From positions 1-36,414 of the forward strand of contig JBICIG010000007.1 in the NCBI GenBank assembly GCA_043101605.1: a stretch of DNA of 36,414 bases, read 5' to 3'. Source of the stretch: JBICIG01 sp043101605 (lineage in GTDB: Bacteria > Planctomycetota > Phycisphaerae > Phycisphaerales > UBA1924). Made by a program: the position numbers and the translations under genes. The notes below the pieces were generated by a model that had not been told where the DNA came from, did not search any database, and worked only from the letters and a program-made list of their open reading frames with translations. Positions 16,653-26,318 of the stretch are shown here, piece after piece; positions within the stretch are counted from its first letter, which is position 1; each line of letters starts with the position of its first letter.

Positions 16653-18293
16653 TTAGGAGTTCCCCGGGTCCTCTTCGTCGCTCGTGTTGCCATTCGCATC
16701 CTGTCCGGTGTGCGGACGCATAAGCGGGAAGAGCAGCACATCGCGGATTGACGGGCGATTGAGCAGCACCATCATCAGCCGATCGATACCGATGCCGAGC
16801 CCGCCCGCCGGCGGCATGCCGACGCGCAGCGCGTGCAGGAAGTCCTCGTCAAGCGTGCGGAAGGTCGATTCCTCGGCGTCGAGGCCCGACAACTGCGCGC
16901 GGAAACGCGCTTCCTGGATGTCCGGGTCGTTCAGTTCGGTGTACGCGTTGGCGACCTCGAACCCGCCCATGAACAACTCGAAGCGTTCGGCGATCTCGGG
17001 TCGCCCCGGCTTGGAGCGCGTGAGCGGGCAGAGCGGCGCGGGGTAGTCGATCACGAAGGTCGGCTGCTCGGGCCCGATGCCGTCCTCGACGACGCCAAAG
17101 AGCGCGTTGACCAGCAGGAGCGGGTCGACGCCCCTGGTTTCCATGCCGCGACGGCTCGCCTCGGCCCGGACGCGGTCGGCGTCGTGCATCTCGAAGCCGA
17201 AGGTGTCGGCAAAGAGCGATTCGTAGGTGGCCCGCCGGAAGGGCCTGGAGTAATCGACCAGGTGGTCTGCGAACGGCAGGCGGAGCTCGCTGGGCGTCTC
17301 GCCCCGGTGCTCGGCGACGAGGCCCGCCAGGGTCTTAATGAGCGACTCGGTCAGCTCCATCATGACGCCGTAGTCCGCGTACGCCTCGTAGAGCTCGAGC
17401 ATGGTGAACTCTGGGTTGTGCGTGCGATCGACGCCCTCGTTGCGGAAGCAGCGGGCCATCTCGTAGACGCGGGGCATCCCGCCGACGAGCAGCCGCTTGA
17501 GGTAGAGCTCCGGCGCGACGCGCATGAACAGGTCGATGCTCAGCGCGTTCATGTGGGTGACGAACGGGCGAGCGGCCGCGCCGCCGGCGAGCGTCTGCAG
17601 CGTCGGCGTCTCCACTTCCATGAACCCGCGCTCGTCCAGGAACCGCCGCGTGCGCGCGACCAGGCGCGACCGAAGCCGCAGCGTGTCGAGCCCCTCGGGG
17701 TTGGCCCAAAGGTCGACATAGCGCTGGCGGTAGCGCGCCTCGGGGTCGGTCAGCCCCGCGTGCTTCTCGGGCGGCGGGACCAGCGACTTCGACGCCGGGC
17801 GCAGCGAGGAGCACCAGATCGTGATCTCACCCGCCCTGGTCTTCATGACCGGGCCCTCGGCGACGACGAGATCCGCAAGGTCGGTCAACTTGGCGAGCTC
17901 GAAGCCCTGTTCGTCGCAGTCGCGCTTCGACACGGCGATCTGCAGGTCGCCCGTCGCGTCGCGCAGGTTCATCCACACCAGCTTGCCGTTGTCGCGGTGC
18001 AGCACGACGCGCCCGGCGACGCGCACCGTCGGGCGGCGATCGACGAAGCCCTCGGCCTTGGCGTTCGCCTGGTGGTCCCGGTCGGCGTCCGGGTCGTAGC
18101 GATCCGCGACCTCGGCGAGGGGAATGAGATCAGTGGTGCGACCGCCGTAGGGATCGAGCCCGAGCTCGGCGATGCGCGCGCGCTTGTCGCGGCGCTGGCG
18201 CGTGTATTCGCTCTCGGCGGCGCCGTCGGCAGCGGTGGGGGTCTCGCCCGGGGCGTTGTCGGCGGGCACGGAGTCGGTGGGGTGTTCGCTCAC
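16653..18293 (-). CDS. lysS: Lysyl-tRNA synthetase, class II
   Basis: 546 residues; charges tRNA-Lys with lysine. The N-terminal OB-fold anticodon-binding domain is at about residues 88-190. The class II core follows: motif 1 near FLDERGFMEVETPTL, motif 2 in MARCFRNEGVDRTHNPEFTM and motif 3 in GLGIGIDRLMMVLLNRPSIR. The lysine-specific FEVANAYTELNDP stretch is present. The start codon is GTG at 18293. There is no Shine-Dalgarno, but TACGCT stands six bases upstream. A polar N-terminal extension of about 35 residues and a short acidic tail (ANGNTSDEEDPGNS) are lineage additions. Confidence 0.96.
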   Translation of the reverse strand: MSEHPTDSVPADNAPGETPTAADGAAESEYTRQRRDKRARIAELGLDPYGGRTTDLIPLAEVADRYDPDADRDHQANAKAEGFVDRRPTVRVAGRVVLHRDNGKLVWMNLRDATGDLQIAVSKRDCDEQGFELAKLTDLADLVVAEGPVMKTRAGEITIWCSSLRPASKSLVPPPEKHAGLTDPEARYRQRYVDLWANPEGLDTLRLRSRLVARTRRFLDERGFMEVETPTLQTLAGGAAARPFVTHMNALSIDLFMRVAPELYLKRLLVGGMPRVYEMARCFRNEGVDRTHNPEFTMLELYEAYADYGVMMELTESLIKTLAGLVAEHRGETPSELRLPFADHLVDYSRPFRRATYESLFADTFGFEMHDADRVRAEASRRGMETRGVDPLLLVNALFGVVEDGIGPEQPTFVIDYPAPLCPLTRSKPGRPEIAERFELFMGGFEVANAYTELNDPDIQEARFRAQLSGLDAEESTFRTLDEDFLHALRVGMPPAGGLGIGIDRLMMVLLNRPSIRDVLLFPLMRPHTGQDANGNTSDEEDPGNS

Positions 18294-18299
18294 GCAGCA

Positions 18300-18305
18300 A
18301 GCGTA
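18300..18305 (-). promoter_or_regulatory. Candidate -10 of a leaderless lysS mRNA
   Basis: On the minus strand TACGCT is six bases before the GTG start. The same hexamer at the same distance precedes holA. Confidence 0.45.
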
Positions 18306-18317
18306 GCGGGGACGCGA

Positions 18318-18809
18318 TCAGCCGCGGAGCCCCGGCGTCGGCGCGTCCCCGTTGCGCCACACGGGCTTGGCGGGGGTGGCGCGGGGCAGGGGCATCGTGG
18401 GTCCGTCCGGCCCGCTCGACGACGCGGCGATCTGATCGAGCGTCGTGCGGCTGAGCCGATCACGTGTCTGCTGGAGCACCTTGTCGAGCGTCTGATCCAG
18501 CACGCCGATCGCGTCCCGCGAGCGGGCGACGGTGGGCGTGTCGAGGTCGGATCGCTCGAGTCGACCGACCGCCGAGATGACATCGAGCAGCGAGATCGTG
18601 TCGGCCGACCGGGCCAGGCGGTACCCGCCGCCCACGCCCCGCCGACCCGTAATCAGGTCGGCCGCGGCGAGCTGCTGGAGCACCTTGGCCAGGTAGTTGG
18701 CAGGAACGCGGGTGGCCTCGGCCAGCTCGGGCGTCGGCGTGAGCCGGGCGTCGGCGAGCGCGAGACAGGTCATCGCCCGAAGGGCGTACTCGGCGGTCTG
18801 GGAGAGCAT
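18318..18809 (-). CDS. Rrf2-family transcription regulator without Fe-S cysteines
   Basis: 163 residues. The N-terminus MLSQTAEYALRAMTCLALA and the helix-turn-helix through NYLAKVLQQLAAADLITGRRGVGGGYRLAR are typical of Rrf2 (IscR, NsrR, RsrR). Family members with an Fe-S cluster carry three cysteines in the middle region. Here that region (SDLDTPTVARSRDAIG) has none; the only Cys is at residue 14, in the first helix. The product is probably cluster-free and senses something else, if anything. The tail of about 35 residues is Pro-rich and unlike the family. ATG at 18809 with GGAGG about 10 bases upstream fixes the start. A set of TCGGAAT half-sites lies upstream. Confidence 0.9.
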   Translation of the reverse strand: MLSQTAEYALRAMTCLALADARLTPTPELAEATRVPANYLAKVLQQLAAADLITGRRGVGGGYRLARSADTISLLDVISAVGRLERSDLDTPTVARSRDAIGVLDQTLDKVLQQTRDRLSRTTLDQIAASSSGPDGPTMPLPRATPAKPVWRNGDAPTPGLRG

Positions 18810-18920
18810 CGTCCGGGCCTCCGTCAGAATCACGCGGGGCTCGGCAGACGAGTCCGGCGCAGCGTGAAGGTCCTCAACGCCCGGGTTCGAGCGCCAGGAT
18901 CCGCCCGGATTCGCATGCAA

Positions 18921-18983
18921 TCGGAATTCCGACGGAGGACTGTGGATTCCGATCGCCTTCGCGCTCGGTATGTGTTCGGAATC
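18921..18983. promoter_or_regulatory. Candidate Rrf2 operator array
   Basis: Four copies of the half-site TCGGAAT/ATTCCGA. A 12-bp perfect palindrome TCGGAATTCCGA is at 18921-18932, ATTCCGA is at 18946-18952 and TCGGAAT at 18976-18982. They lie 112-174 bp upstream of the Rrf2 start and just after the MoxR stop. Autoregulation by the Rrf2 protein is an inference. Confidence 0.5.
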
Positions 18984-18987
18984 TCGC

Positions 18988-20061
<1,074 letters not shown>

Positions 20062-20153
20062 CGCGGGCTCCTTCCCGGGCCCGCGGGCTGATTCGCCGGG
20101 GGCTCGCCCGATGATACGGGACCGGTCGGCGGAGGTTCTTCGTGTTGAGGGGG

Positions 20154-20193
20154 GCGCAAAGGAACGGCCGCGCGAGACCATCCCGCACGGCCG
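20154..20193 (-). terminator. Terminator of the sigma/anti-sigma/PDZ operon
   Basis: A 13-bp stem (20165-20177 with 20181-20193; two G-U pairs in RNA) closes a tight loop. On the minus strand it is followed by TTCCTTTGCGC. It lies between the PDZ gene stop and the MoxR start. Confidence 0.6.
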
Positions 20194-20308
20194 CTCGCGG
20201 AGCGTCTGATTGTCGGGGCGCCTCGGCGCCCGTGGGTCTGTCGGATTCAGGACCGCGGGATTTCACGCCCGCTGACAGCCGGCGACGCGGCCCGCTGAAA
20301 TCCGCGGA

Positions 20309-21718
20309 TCAGTCGCGGTCGGCCAGGCGACGGAGGAGTTCCTCAAGCCGGTCGAGGCGCTCGTCGAGCCGATCGAGCCGGTGCTCGATCTCGTCGAGAT
20401 TGCTCGACGCCCGGTCGGCGCGCTGGCGGGCCTGCTCGACGGCGATGCGGGCCTCGGCTTCGGCCTGCTGCGCCTGCTGGCGGATCTGCGGCTCGATCAT
20501 CAGGCGCAGATCCGTCTCGCCCTCGCGGAGTTGGAGCTGTGGCTGGACCTCAACCTGCCACTGCATGTCGCCCATGCGCCGGGCGTGCTGCTCGGCGAGC
20601 TTCATCGCGTGCTCGTGGAGGCGCTGGATCTCCTCTTCGTGAAGTTCCACCTTGCCGTCGTGCTGCTGGGCGCGCTCGGCGAGCTTCCTGATGAGGACAT
20701 TGAATTCCTCGTCGCCCGCGTCGCTCTGCCAGGTGAACACGCCCGGGGCGTGTGTGAAGGCCCGCGGCGCGCCGGGGGGCGTGGGGACCGACGGGCCCTT
20801 GATGAAGCCGGGCCGATTCGGGGTGGTCAGGAGCTCGTACCCCGGGATGCTGAGGATCTCGGTCTCGGCGTCGCCGAAGACGCCCGGCTCGTACTTGTCG
20901 AGCTTGACGACGATCTCTTTCTTCTCGCCTCGGCGGATGATCTGGAGCTTGACCGGATCGCCCGGGTCCTTCTGGTCGAGCACCTTGCCGATGACCTCGG
21001 AGGTGACGGGCTTGTTCCCGTCGATCGTCACGATGATGTCGTTGGACTTGAGCCCGGCGCGGGCCGCGGGCAGCCCCTCGAAGATGCGGTCGATCTTGAC
21101 GACGGTGCCCGGCTCGAACTCGAGGTACTCGAGCAGTCCCTGGTCGGGCTCGGACATGGTGATGCCCAGGACGACCTTGCGGTCGGAAACCCGCGACACG
21201 GTCAGCCCGGGCTGGGTGTTCCACTCAAAGCCGCTGACCACGCCGCCGCCGGCGCCGCCGCCCGCGCCGCCGCTGACCATCCCGCCGCCGGTGCCGATGC
21301 CGTGCCCCGGCTGGTAGGCAAACTCCTGCATGACCTGTCCGTCGCGGGTGAGCAGGAACAGCTTGCCGTCGTGCTGCTTGACGCGATCGCTGGAGAGCTT
21401 CTCGCCGTTGACCTTGGCGGTGATCTCGCCGTCGACGATGGTGACCTCGAAGCGGTTGTCGTCATCCTCGGTGACGATGACCATCTTCGACTTGGACTTG
21501 GCGGGCTGGTCGAGCCTGGCGAGTCGGGGGGCCAGTTCGATCGTGCCGCCCCCGCCAGGAAGCTCGACGACCCCTTCGGTGCGGACCTCGACCCGGCGCT
21601 CGGGCTGGAGGTGCTCCTGCAGGTGGCGCTGGGCGTGGCTGGCGTGTTCGGGGCCGGCGATCGCCAGCCCGGTCAGGGCGGCGAGGGTCGCGGCGGCGGC
21701 GTGGTGCAGCGTCTTCAT
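20309..21718 (-). CDS. Secreted PDZ-domain protein with C-terminal coiled coil
   Basis: 469 residues from the ATG at 21718 (GGAG upstream; longer frame rejected). A signal peptide-like N-terminus (MKTLHHAAAATLAALTGLAIAG) precedes a beta-rich region with KMVIVTEDDDNRFEVTIVDGEITAKVNG. A Gly-rich linker (GGMVSGGAGGGAGGGVVSG) is at about 145-163. A PDZ domain spans roughly 182-275 (KVVLGITM ... GLPAARAGLKSNDIIVTIDG). The last 60 residues form a heptad coiled coil (DRLDERLDRLEELLRRL). No protease domain is present, so it is not a DegP-type protease by itself. It is third in the ECF sigma operon and may sense or relay envelope stress to the anti-sigma factor; this is inferred from position. Confidence 0.88.
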   Translation of the reverse strand: MKTLHHAAAATLAALTGLAIAGPEHASHAQRHLQEHLQPERRVEVRTEGVVELPGGGGTIELAPRLARLDQPAKSKSKMVIVTEDDDNRFEVTIVDGEITAKVNGEKLSSDRVKQHDGKLFLLTRDGQVMQEFAYQPGHGIGTGGGMVSGGAGGGAGGGVVSGFEWNTQPGLTVSRVSDRKVVLGITMSEPDQGLLEYLEFEPGTVVKIDRIFEGLPAARAGLKSNDIIVTIDGNKPVTSEVIGKVLDQKDPGDPVKLQIIRRGEKKEIVVKLDKYEPGVFGDAETEILSIPGYELLTTPNRPGFIKGPSVPTPPGAPRAFTHAPGVFTWQSDAGDEEFNVLIRKLAERAQQHDGKVELHEEEIQRLHEHAMKLAEQHARRMGDMQWQVEVQPQLQLREGETDLRLMIEPQIRQQAQQAEAEARIAVEQARQRADRASSNLDEIEHRLDRLDERLDRLEELLRRLADRD

Positions 21719-21860
21719 GGGTCGTCTCCGTGCGTTGGTTCCGTAATCGCTCCGCCCGGTTGGATGCGCCCGAAGCGGGTCCCCGTCGCGGATCGAGGCA
21801 GTCGCCCGACGAATCGGCGGGCTTTGCGGGTTGCCGCGGATGGACCCCCGATCCGGTCGA

Positions 21861-22502
21861 TCACATGGGGCCCGAAGTGGTGGGAACGCGGCGGACCGGC
21901 TCGGGCACCCGGCGGCCGAACTCATCGGTGCTGAGCCGATAGATGTCGTTGACGATCGCCCGCTCGAGGATCTGGCGGAGGTAGACCACCTCCACGCCCG
22001 AGCCGTCTGGAAGGGGACGCGACTCAACGAGCACCAGCCCGGGCTCGTTGTGGAGCACCCGGCCCGATCGACGGCCCTTGTCGAGGTACGCGTCCATCGC
22101 CTCTTCGGGAGTGGAAACGGGCGTCGCGCCCTCGGGCAGGCTCACCAGGCCCGCGGTGTTGCCCGCGGGAAGGGGTTGGCTGGGCTGGAGCACGCCGATG
22201 CCGAACGCCAGCAGCAGCGTCGCCGCCAGGGCCCACCCGCCCCACGACGCCACGACGCGCAGCCGCTCGTGGAAGATAGTCTCGGCGTGGCGGTCGAACG
22301 GGGCATCGACGAGGTCGGCGCAGCGCACCGCGTCCTCAACGCCCTGGCGGAGGTCGGCGTGGTCCTGCTGGGCGGCGGCAAGTTCGCTCCACAGCGAGGC
22401 GTCGCGGGCCGCGAGCACCCGGAACGCCGACCAGTCCTCCGGGCTCGCCTCGCCGTCGATCACACGCGAGATCAAGAGGTCGCGATCGAAGTGCTCGGTC
22501 AT
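21861..22502 (-). CDS. Membrane-anchored anti-sigma factor
   Basis: 213 residues. The N-terminal 80 residues (RDLLISRVIDGEASPEDWSAFRVLAARD) resemble the sigma-binding segments of planctomycete anti-sigma proteins but lack the HxxxCxxC zinc motif. One membrane segment is at 87-105 (GGWALAATLLLAFGIGVL). The extracytoplasmic C-terminus of about 110 residues would be the sensor. The ATG at 22502 overlaps the stop of the ECF sigma gene by four bases (ATGA), so the two are translationally coupled, which is the usual sign of a sigma/anti-sigma pair. Confidence 0.85.
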   Translation of the reverse strand: MTEHFDRDLLISRVIDGEASPEDWSAFRVLAARDASLWSELAAAQQDHADLRQGVEDAVRCADLVDAPFDRHAETIFHERLRVVASWGGWALAATLLLAFGIGVLQPSQPLPAGNTAGLVSLPEGATPVSTPEEAMDAYLDKGRRSGRVLHNEPGLVLVESRPLPDGSGVEVVYLRQILERAIVNDIYRLSTDEFGRRVPEPVRRVPTTSGPM

Positions 22503-23134
22503 GATTCGGGCTCCGATGAAGAGGCGGCCCGCTCGCGCTGGGCGATGAGTTCGCGGAGCATCCGCCTCCCGCGGGCGATGCGGGTCTCGACGGTGGTCTC
22601 GGGCAGGTCCATGACCCGCCCGATGGCGCGGTAGCTCATGCCCTGCACGCACCGCAGCAGCAGCGGCTCGCGGTAGCCGTCGGGCAGGTCGGCCGCGAGG
22701 GCGAGCGTGCGCTGGGCGTGCTCACGCTGCCCGAGATCCAGGAGATTGGTCGGGGCGGGAGCGTCGGTGAGGGTGACCGATCGCGGGGCCCGGCGGGACC
22801 GGCGACGCGTCTGCGTCCGCCCGGCGGCGCGCGCGGTGTTGATCGCGACCGTCCGAAGCCACCCACGAAGGGCGTCGGGGTCGCGGACTTCCCGGATGCG
22901 GCTGACAACGATCATGGCGACATCCTGCAGCAGGTCCTCCAGATCCACCTCGCGGGGCTTGTGCGCAAGCAGCACGGCGGCGATCCATCGCCGATGCGTC
23001 TCCCAGACCTGCCGGATCGCCTCGGGGTCTCCCCGAAGCGCCGACCGCGCCTGGATCCTGGCTCCGTCCTCGTGCGTGCCTGACACCGCTCCGTGCTCCG
23101 CGGGCTGAGGGTCCAAAGGGGAGGATGCGCTCAC
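22499..23134 (-). CDS. ECF-type RNA polymerase sigma factor
   Basis: 211 residues. Region 2 is at about 40-105, with EDLLQDVAMIVVSRIREVRDPDALRGWLRTVAINTARAAGR. Region 4 is at about 145-195, with DLPDGYREPLLLRCVQGMSYRAIGRVMDLPETTVETRIARGRRMLRE, the -35-reading helix-turn-helix. Region 3 is absent, as in all ECF factors. The GTG at 23134 is weak and lacks a ribosome binding site; a GTG about 16 codons further in, with GGAG nearby, is an alternative. It heads a three-gene operon with an anti-sigma factor and a PDZ protein. Confidence 0.92.
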   Translation of the reverse strand: MSASSPLDPQPAEHGAVSGTHEDGARIQARSALRGDPEAIRQVWETHRRWIAAVLLAHKPREVDLEDLLQDVAMIVVSRIREVRDPDALRGWLRTVAINTARAAGRTQTRRRSRRAPRSVTLTDAPAPTNLLDLGQREHAQRTLALAADLPDGYREPLLLRCVQGMSYRAIGRVMDLPETTVETRIARGRRMLRELIAQRERAASSSEPES

Positions 23135-23338
23135 CGGTCGTACCCGTCACCGGTTGCCCGCGTTTCTGACACCGGGCCCGGTGCCCGGTTCCGGAGCGGG
23201 GTTCGGGGGTGCTCGGGGACTATGCTCCGCCGGACGCGAGACGGGCGTGGCGCGGAGATCGGCGTGGAGCAGAGATCGGGCGAGCATGCGGGCGGGGGCA
23301 CGGCCGGGTCCGAGAAGCCTCGCCCCGGCGCCCCGCGC

Positions 23339-24328
23339 ATGAACCCCAACGAGATGACCTTCGGGGAGCACCTCGAGGACCTGCGCAAGCGGCTGTTCTA
23401 CGCCCTGCTCGGGCTGCTCCCGACCTTCATCATCGGGCTCGTCGTCGGACGCGACCTGCTGACCTTCCTGATCCGCCCGGTGCAGGAGGAGCTGCTCGCG
23501 GCCGGGTTGCCGGCGGTGCTGATGGCGACCAGCCCGCTCGAAACCTTCGGCGCGTATGTGCGCATCGCGGTGGTCGTGACGCTGCTGGTCGGGAGCCCGT
23601 GGGTGCTGTATCAGCTCTGGCGGTTCGTGGCGCCGGGGCTGTACCGTCACGAGCGCCGCTTCGTGCACATCCTCGTGCCGCTGAGCTCGCTGCTGACCGC
23701 GGCCGGCGTGGTGTTCCTGTACACGGTCATCCTGCCGGTGATCCTGGCGTTCTTCATCCAGTTCGGTTCGACGCTGGGCAAGCCGATCGTGCCGACGGCT
23801 CCCTTGCCCGAGGGCGTGCAGGTCGGGCGGGTGCCGGTGCTGCGCGCCGATCCGGAGTCGTTCGAGCCCGGGCAGATGTGGGTACACGGCGAACTGATGC
23901 AGCTGCGCGTCGCGGTCCCGGGTGAAGGGCCCGACACGCCGGCGCGGATCGTCGGGGCGGAGCTGACCGGCGGGGCGGGCATCGTGCAGCAGTACCGCGT
24001 CAGCGAGTATGTGAAGATGTTCCTGTCGCTGTGCATCGCGTTCGCGCTGGGGTTCCAGACGCCGGTCGTCGTGCTGCTGCTGGGCTGGGCGGGGCTGGTG
24101 ACGCCGGCGCTCCTGGGCAAGTACCGCAGGCAGGCGGGGATGGCGGTGCTGGTCGCCAGCGCGATCCTGACCCCCGCCGACCCGGTGTCGATGGTGCTGC
24201 TGGCGGTGCCGCTGTACCTGCTCTATGAGCTCGGCGGACTGCTGCTGCGGCTCATGCCCGCGAGCAAGGTCGCCGGCGATCGCGAGTGGGGCGAGGACTG
24301 GACCGACTTCCCCGATGAGGAACGCTGA
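23339..24328 (+). CDS. tatC: Twin-arginine translocase subunit TatC
   Basis: 329 residues. TatC is the receptor for folded proteins with twin-arginine signals. Conserved blocks: HLEDLRKRL (11-19), FVAPGLYRHERR (96-107), and ASAILTPADPVS (273-284), with six membrane helices. Between the third and fourth helices (about residues 143-218) the periplasmic loop is some 60-70 residues longer than in E. coli TatC. The start is uncertain: 23339 gives the standard N-terminus but has no ribosome binding site, while an ATG at 23222 in the same frame would add a 39-residue Arg/Gly-rich stretch. The stop overlaps the tadA start (TGATG). Confidence 0.95.
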   Translation: MNPNEMTFGEHLEDLRKRLFYALLGLLPTFIIGLVVGRDLLTFLIRPVQEELLAAGLPAVLMATSPLETFGAYVRIAVVVTLLVGSPWVLYQLWRFVAPGLYRHERRFVHILVPLSSLLTAAGVVFLYTVILPVILAFFIQFGSTLGKPIVPTAPLPEGVQVGRVPVLRADPESFEPGQMWVHGELMQLRVAVPGEGPDTPARIVGAELTGGAGIVQQYRVSEYVKMFLSLCIAFALGFQTPVVVLLLGWAGLVTPALLGKYRRQAGMAVLVASAILTPADPVSMVLLAVPLYLLYELGGLLLRLMPASKVAGDREWGEDWTDFPDEER

Positions 24329-24894
24329 TGGGCTGGGGATCGCTCCTGGCGCGGATCGTGCGCGGGCGCACGAAGCTCGACGAACCCACGCGGCGGGGGG
24401 TGGTCGGCACGCCGACGGCACACGACGACGCGATGATGGCGCGCGCGCTCGAACTCGCGCAGCAGGCGGCGGCGATGGGGGAGGTGCCCGTCGGCGCGGT
24501 CGTCTACCGCACCTCGACCGGCGAGATCATCAGCCGGGCGCACAACCGGCGCGAGATCGATCGGGATCCCGCCGCCCACGCCGAGCTGATCGCGATGCGC
24601 GAGGCGTGCGCCGCGCTCGGCGACTGGCGCCTGACCGGGTGCACCGTCGTCGTCACGCTCGAGCCCTGCCCGATGTGCGCGGGGCTGGTGGTGAACGCGC
24701 GCGCCGATCGGCTGGTCTACGGCGCCCGTGATCCCAAAGCCGGGGCGTGCGAATCGCTCTACGAGATTACGCGCGACCCGCGGCTCAACCACGCGCCGGA
24801 AGTCATCGCGGGCGTGCGCGAAGACGAGTGCGCCGCGGTGCTCCGCGCTTTCTTCCGCGAGCTGCGGGCCAGGAAACGCGGGAGCGGGCAGTAG
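24328..24894 (+). CDS. tadA: tRNA-specific adenosine deaminase TadA
   Basis: 188 residues. It makes inosine at position 34 of tRNA-Arg. Zinc ligands: HAELIAMREA (His and catalytic Glu) and TLEPCPMCAGLVVNAR (two Cys). GARDPKAGACESLYEITRDPRLNH follows as in TadA, and separates it from guanine and cytosine deaminases. An N-terminal extension of about 35 residues precedes the deaminase domain. The start ATG at 24328 overlaps the tatC stop, so the two are probably coupled. Confidence 0.93.
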   Translation: MGWGSLLARIVRGRTKLDEPTRRGVVGTPTAHDDAMMARALELAQQAAAMGEVPVGAVVYRTSTGEIISRAHNRREIDRDPAAHAELIAMREACAALGDWRLTGCTVVVTLEPCPMCAGLVVNARADRLVYGARDPKAGACESLYEITRDPRLNHAPEVIAGVREDECAAVLRAFFRELRARKRGSGQ

Positions 24895-24939
24895 GCGATG
24901 GGTCGGCGGGTGCCTGGATGATCACTGGGAGGGGCGGGG

Positions 24940-25812
24940 TTGCCTGAGTTGCCCGAGGTCGAGTGTGTTCGGCGGGGGCTCGAAGCGCGGCTGACCGGCG
25001 CGCGCATCGCGTCGGTCCGCGTTCAGCGCCGACGCGTGATCGTCGGGCCGGGCGATCCGATCGGGGGATGGTCGCGCTCGGGCTCGACGCGGCGGCCGAC
25101 GAAACTCGACGACGCGATGCTGCTGGTCGGCGCGCGCCTGGAGCGCGTGCTCCGCCACGGCAAGCAACTCGCCCTCGCGGGAGACGACGGGCGCATCGTC
25201 GGCGCCCACCTGGGCATGACCGGACAACTCCGCGTGCTCGCGCCGGGTGAGACCGACGCGGCACTCGGGCATGTGCATGTGTGGTGGATCTTCGAGAACG
25301 GCGCTTCGCTGATCTTCCGCGACCCGCGCCGGTTCGGGGGATTGTGGATTCATGAGGATGAACGCGCGATGCGCGCGCAGCGCTGGAACGCGCTCGGGCC
25401 CGATGCCCTGGAGATCTCGCCGGGTGAACTGGAACGGGCGCTCGCCGGGGCGCGGGTGTCGCTCAAGGCGGCGCTGCTCGATCAGCGGCGCCTGGCGGGG
25501 GTGGGGAACATCTACGCCGACGAGGCCGCGTTCGAGGCCCGGCTGGATCCGCGCCGGCTCGCCGGGTCGCTCCGGCGGGCGGAGGTGCGACGGCTGACCA
25601 CCGCGATCCGGCGCGTGCTGACACGGGCGATCGAGCGGGGCGGGTCATCGATGCGCGACTATGTGGGGGTGGCAGGCGAGATCGGGTCGGCGACGAGCGG
25701 GCACCGGGTGTACGGGCGTGGGGAGCAGCCGTGCGTCCGCTGCGGCGGGGAGCTCAGGCGGGCGATGCTCGCGCAGCGGACAACAGTCTGGTGTTCGACC
25801 TGCCAAGGATGA
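24940..25812 (+). CDS. mutM: Formamidopyrimidine-DNA glycosylase (Fpg/MutM)
   Basis: 290 residues. Removes 8-oxoguanine and ring-opened purines. The start is TTG at 24940, which places the catalytic Pro-2 and Glu-3 in MPELPEVE; GGGAGG is upstream. The conserved HLGMTGQLRVL and LAGVGNIYADE motifs are present. The C-terminal zinc finger has CVRCGGEL and WCSTCQG, with the intercalating Arg in QRTTVWC. The segment between residues 34 and 60 (GPGDPIGGWSRSGSTRRPT) is about 20 residues longer than in E. coli. It follows tadA by 45 bp in the same direction and converges on dnaA. Confidence 0.95.
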   Translation: MPELPEVECVRRGLEARLTGARIASVRVQRRRVIVGPGDPIGGWSRSGSTRRPTKLDDAMLLVGARLERVLRHGKQLALAGDDGRIVGAHLGMTGQLRVLAPGETDAALGHVHVWWIFENGASLIFRDPRRFGGLWIHEDERAMRAQRWNALGPDALEISPGELERALAGARVSLKAALLDQRRLAGVGNIYADEAAFEARLDPRRLAGSLRRAEVRRLTTAIRRVLTRAIERGGSSMRDYVGVAGEIGSATSGHRVYGRGEQPCVRCGGELRRAMLAQRTTVWCSTCQG

Positions 25813-26318
25813 CTTGGGGGTGAGCCGGGCGGTGAGCGGGGCGGGTGTCGGTTTTCCACACGGCCGATGGGCGGATCGGGGATGATTCGGGTCGGGCGGC
25901 TCTGTTCGGTGTCGACGGCCCGAAACCCCCACCCCGGAGAACTACTCATACCTCATCCTGATTGGCGCTGGCGCGTTGGGGACGACCTGTGCGCCAGAGC
26001 CCGCAATGCGTTTGTAGGAAAGAGTTTGCGGCGGGCGAGAGCGGCGGGGGCGTCCTGTCGTTTGTGTGTCGCCCCGGTTCGCGGGAGGACCGGCGCTGGC
26101 GCTGGCGCGACGGGGTCCGGGCGTTCGGGGTCGTTCGGGTGTGGCTCCAGCGCCCCATCGCGCCCTGAATCCCACGGTTCTTCCACACTCGCAAGCGCCA
26201 GCGTCTGCAGGGTGCCGTGGCAGCCGGGGAGCGGGTCGAGGCGGCGGGACGCGGAATCGGCGCCCCGATCGCGCCCGGACGGTTCCTGCCGGGGGCTCTT
26301 TGGAGGCTTGTCGCGGGG
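25813..26318. other. Intergenic region between mutM and dnaA
   Basis: 506 bp between convergent genes; no frame is protein-like. One DnaA-box-like nonamer TTTTCCACA (one change from TTATCCACA) is at 25852-25860. Small tandem repeats of GGCGCT occur at 25964-25975 and 26092-26109. I see no DnaA-box cluster or AT-rich unwinding element and so do not call an origin here. Confidence 0.5.

Noticed and set aside
25852..25860. DnaA box TTTTCCACA near dnaA
   Set aside because: A single near-match with no others close by does not make an origin.
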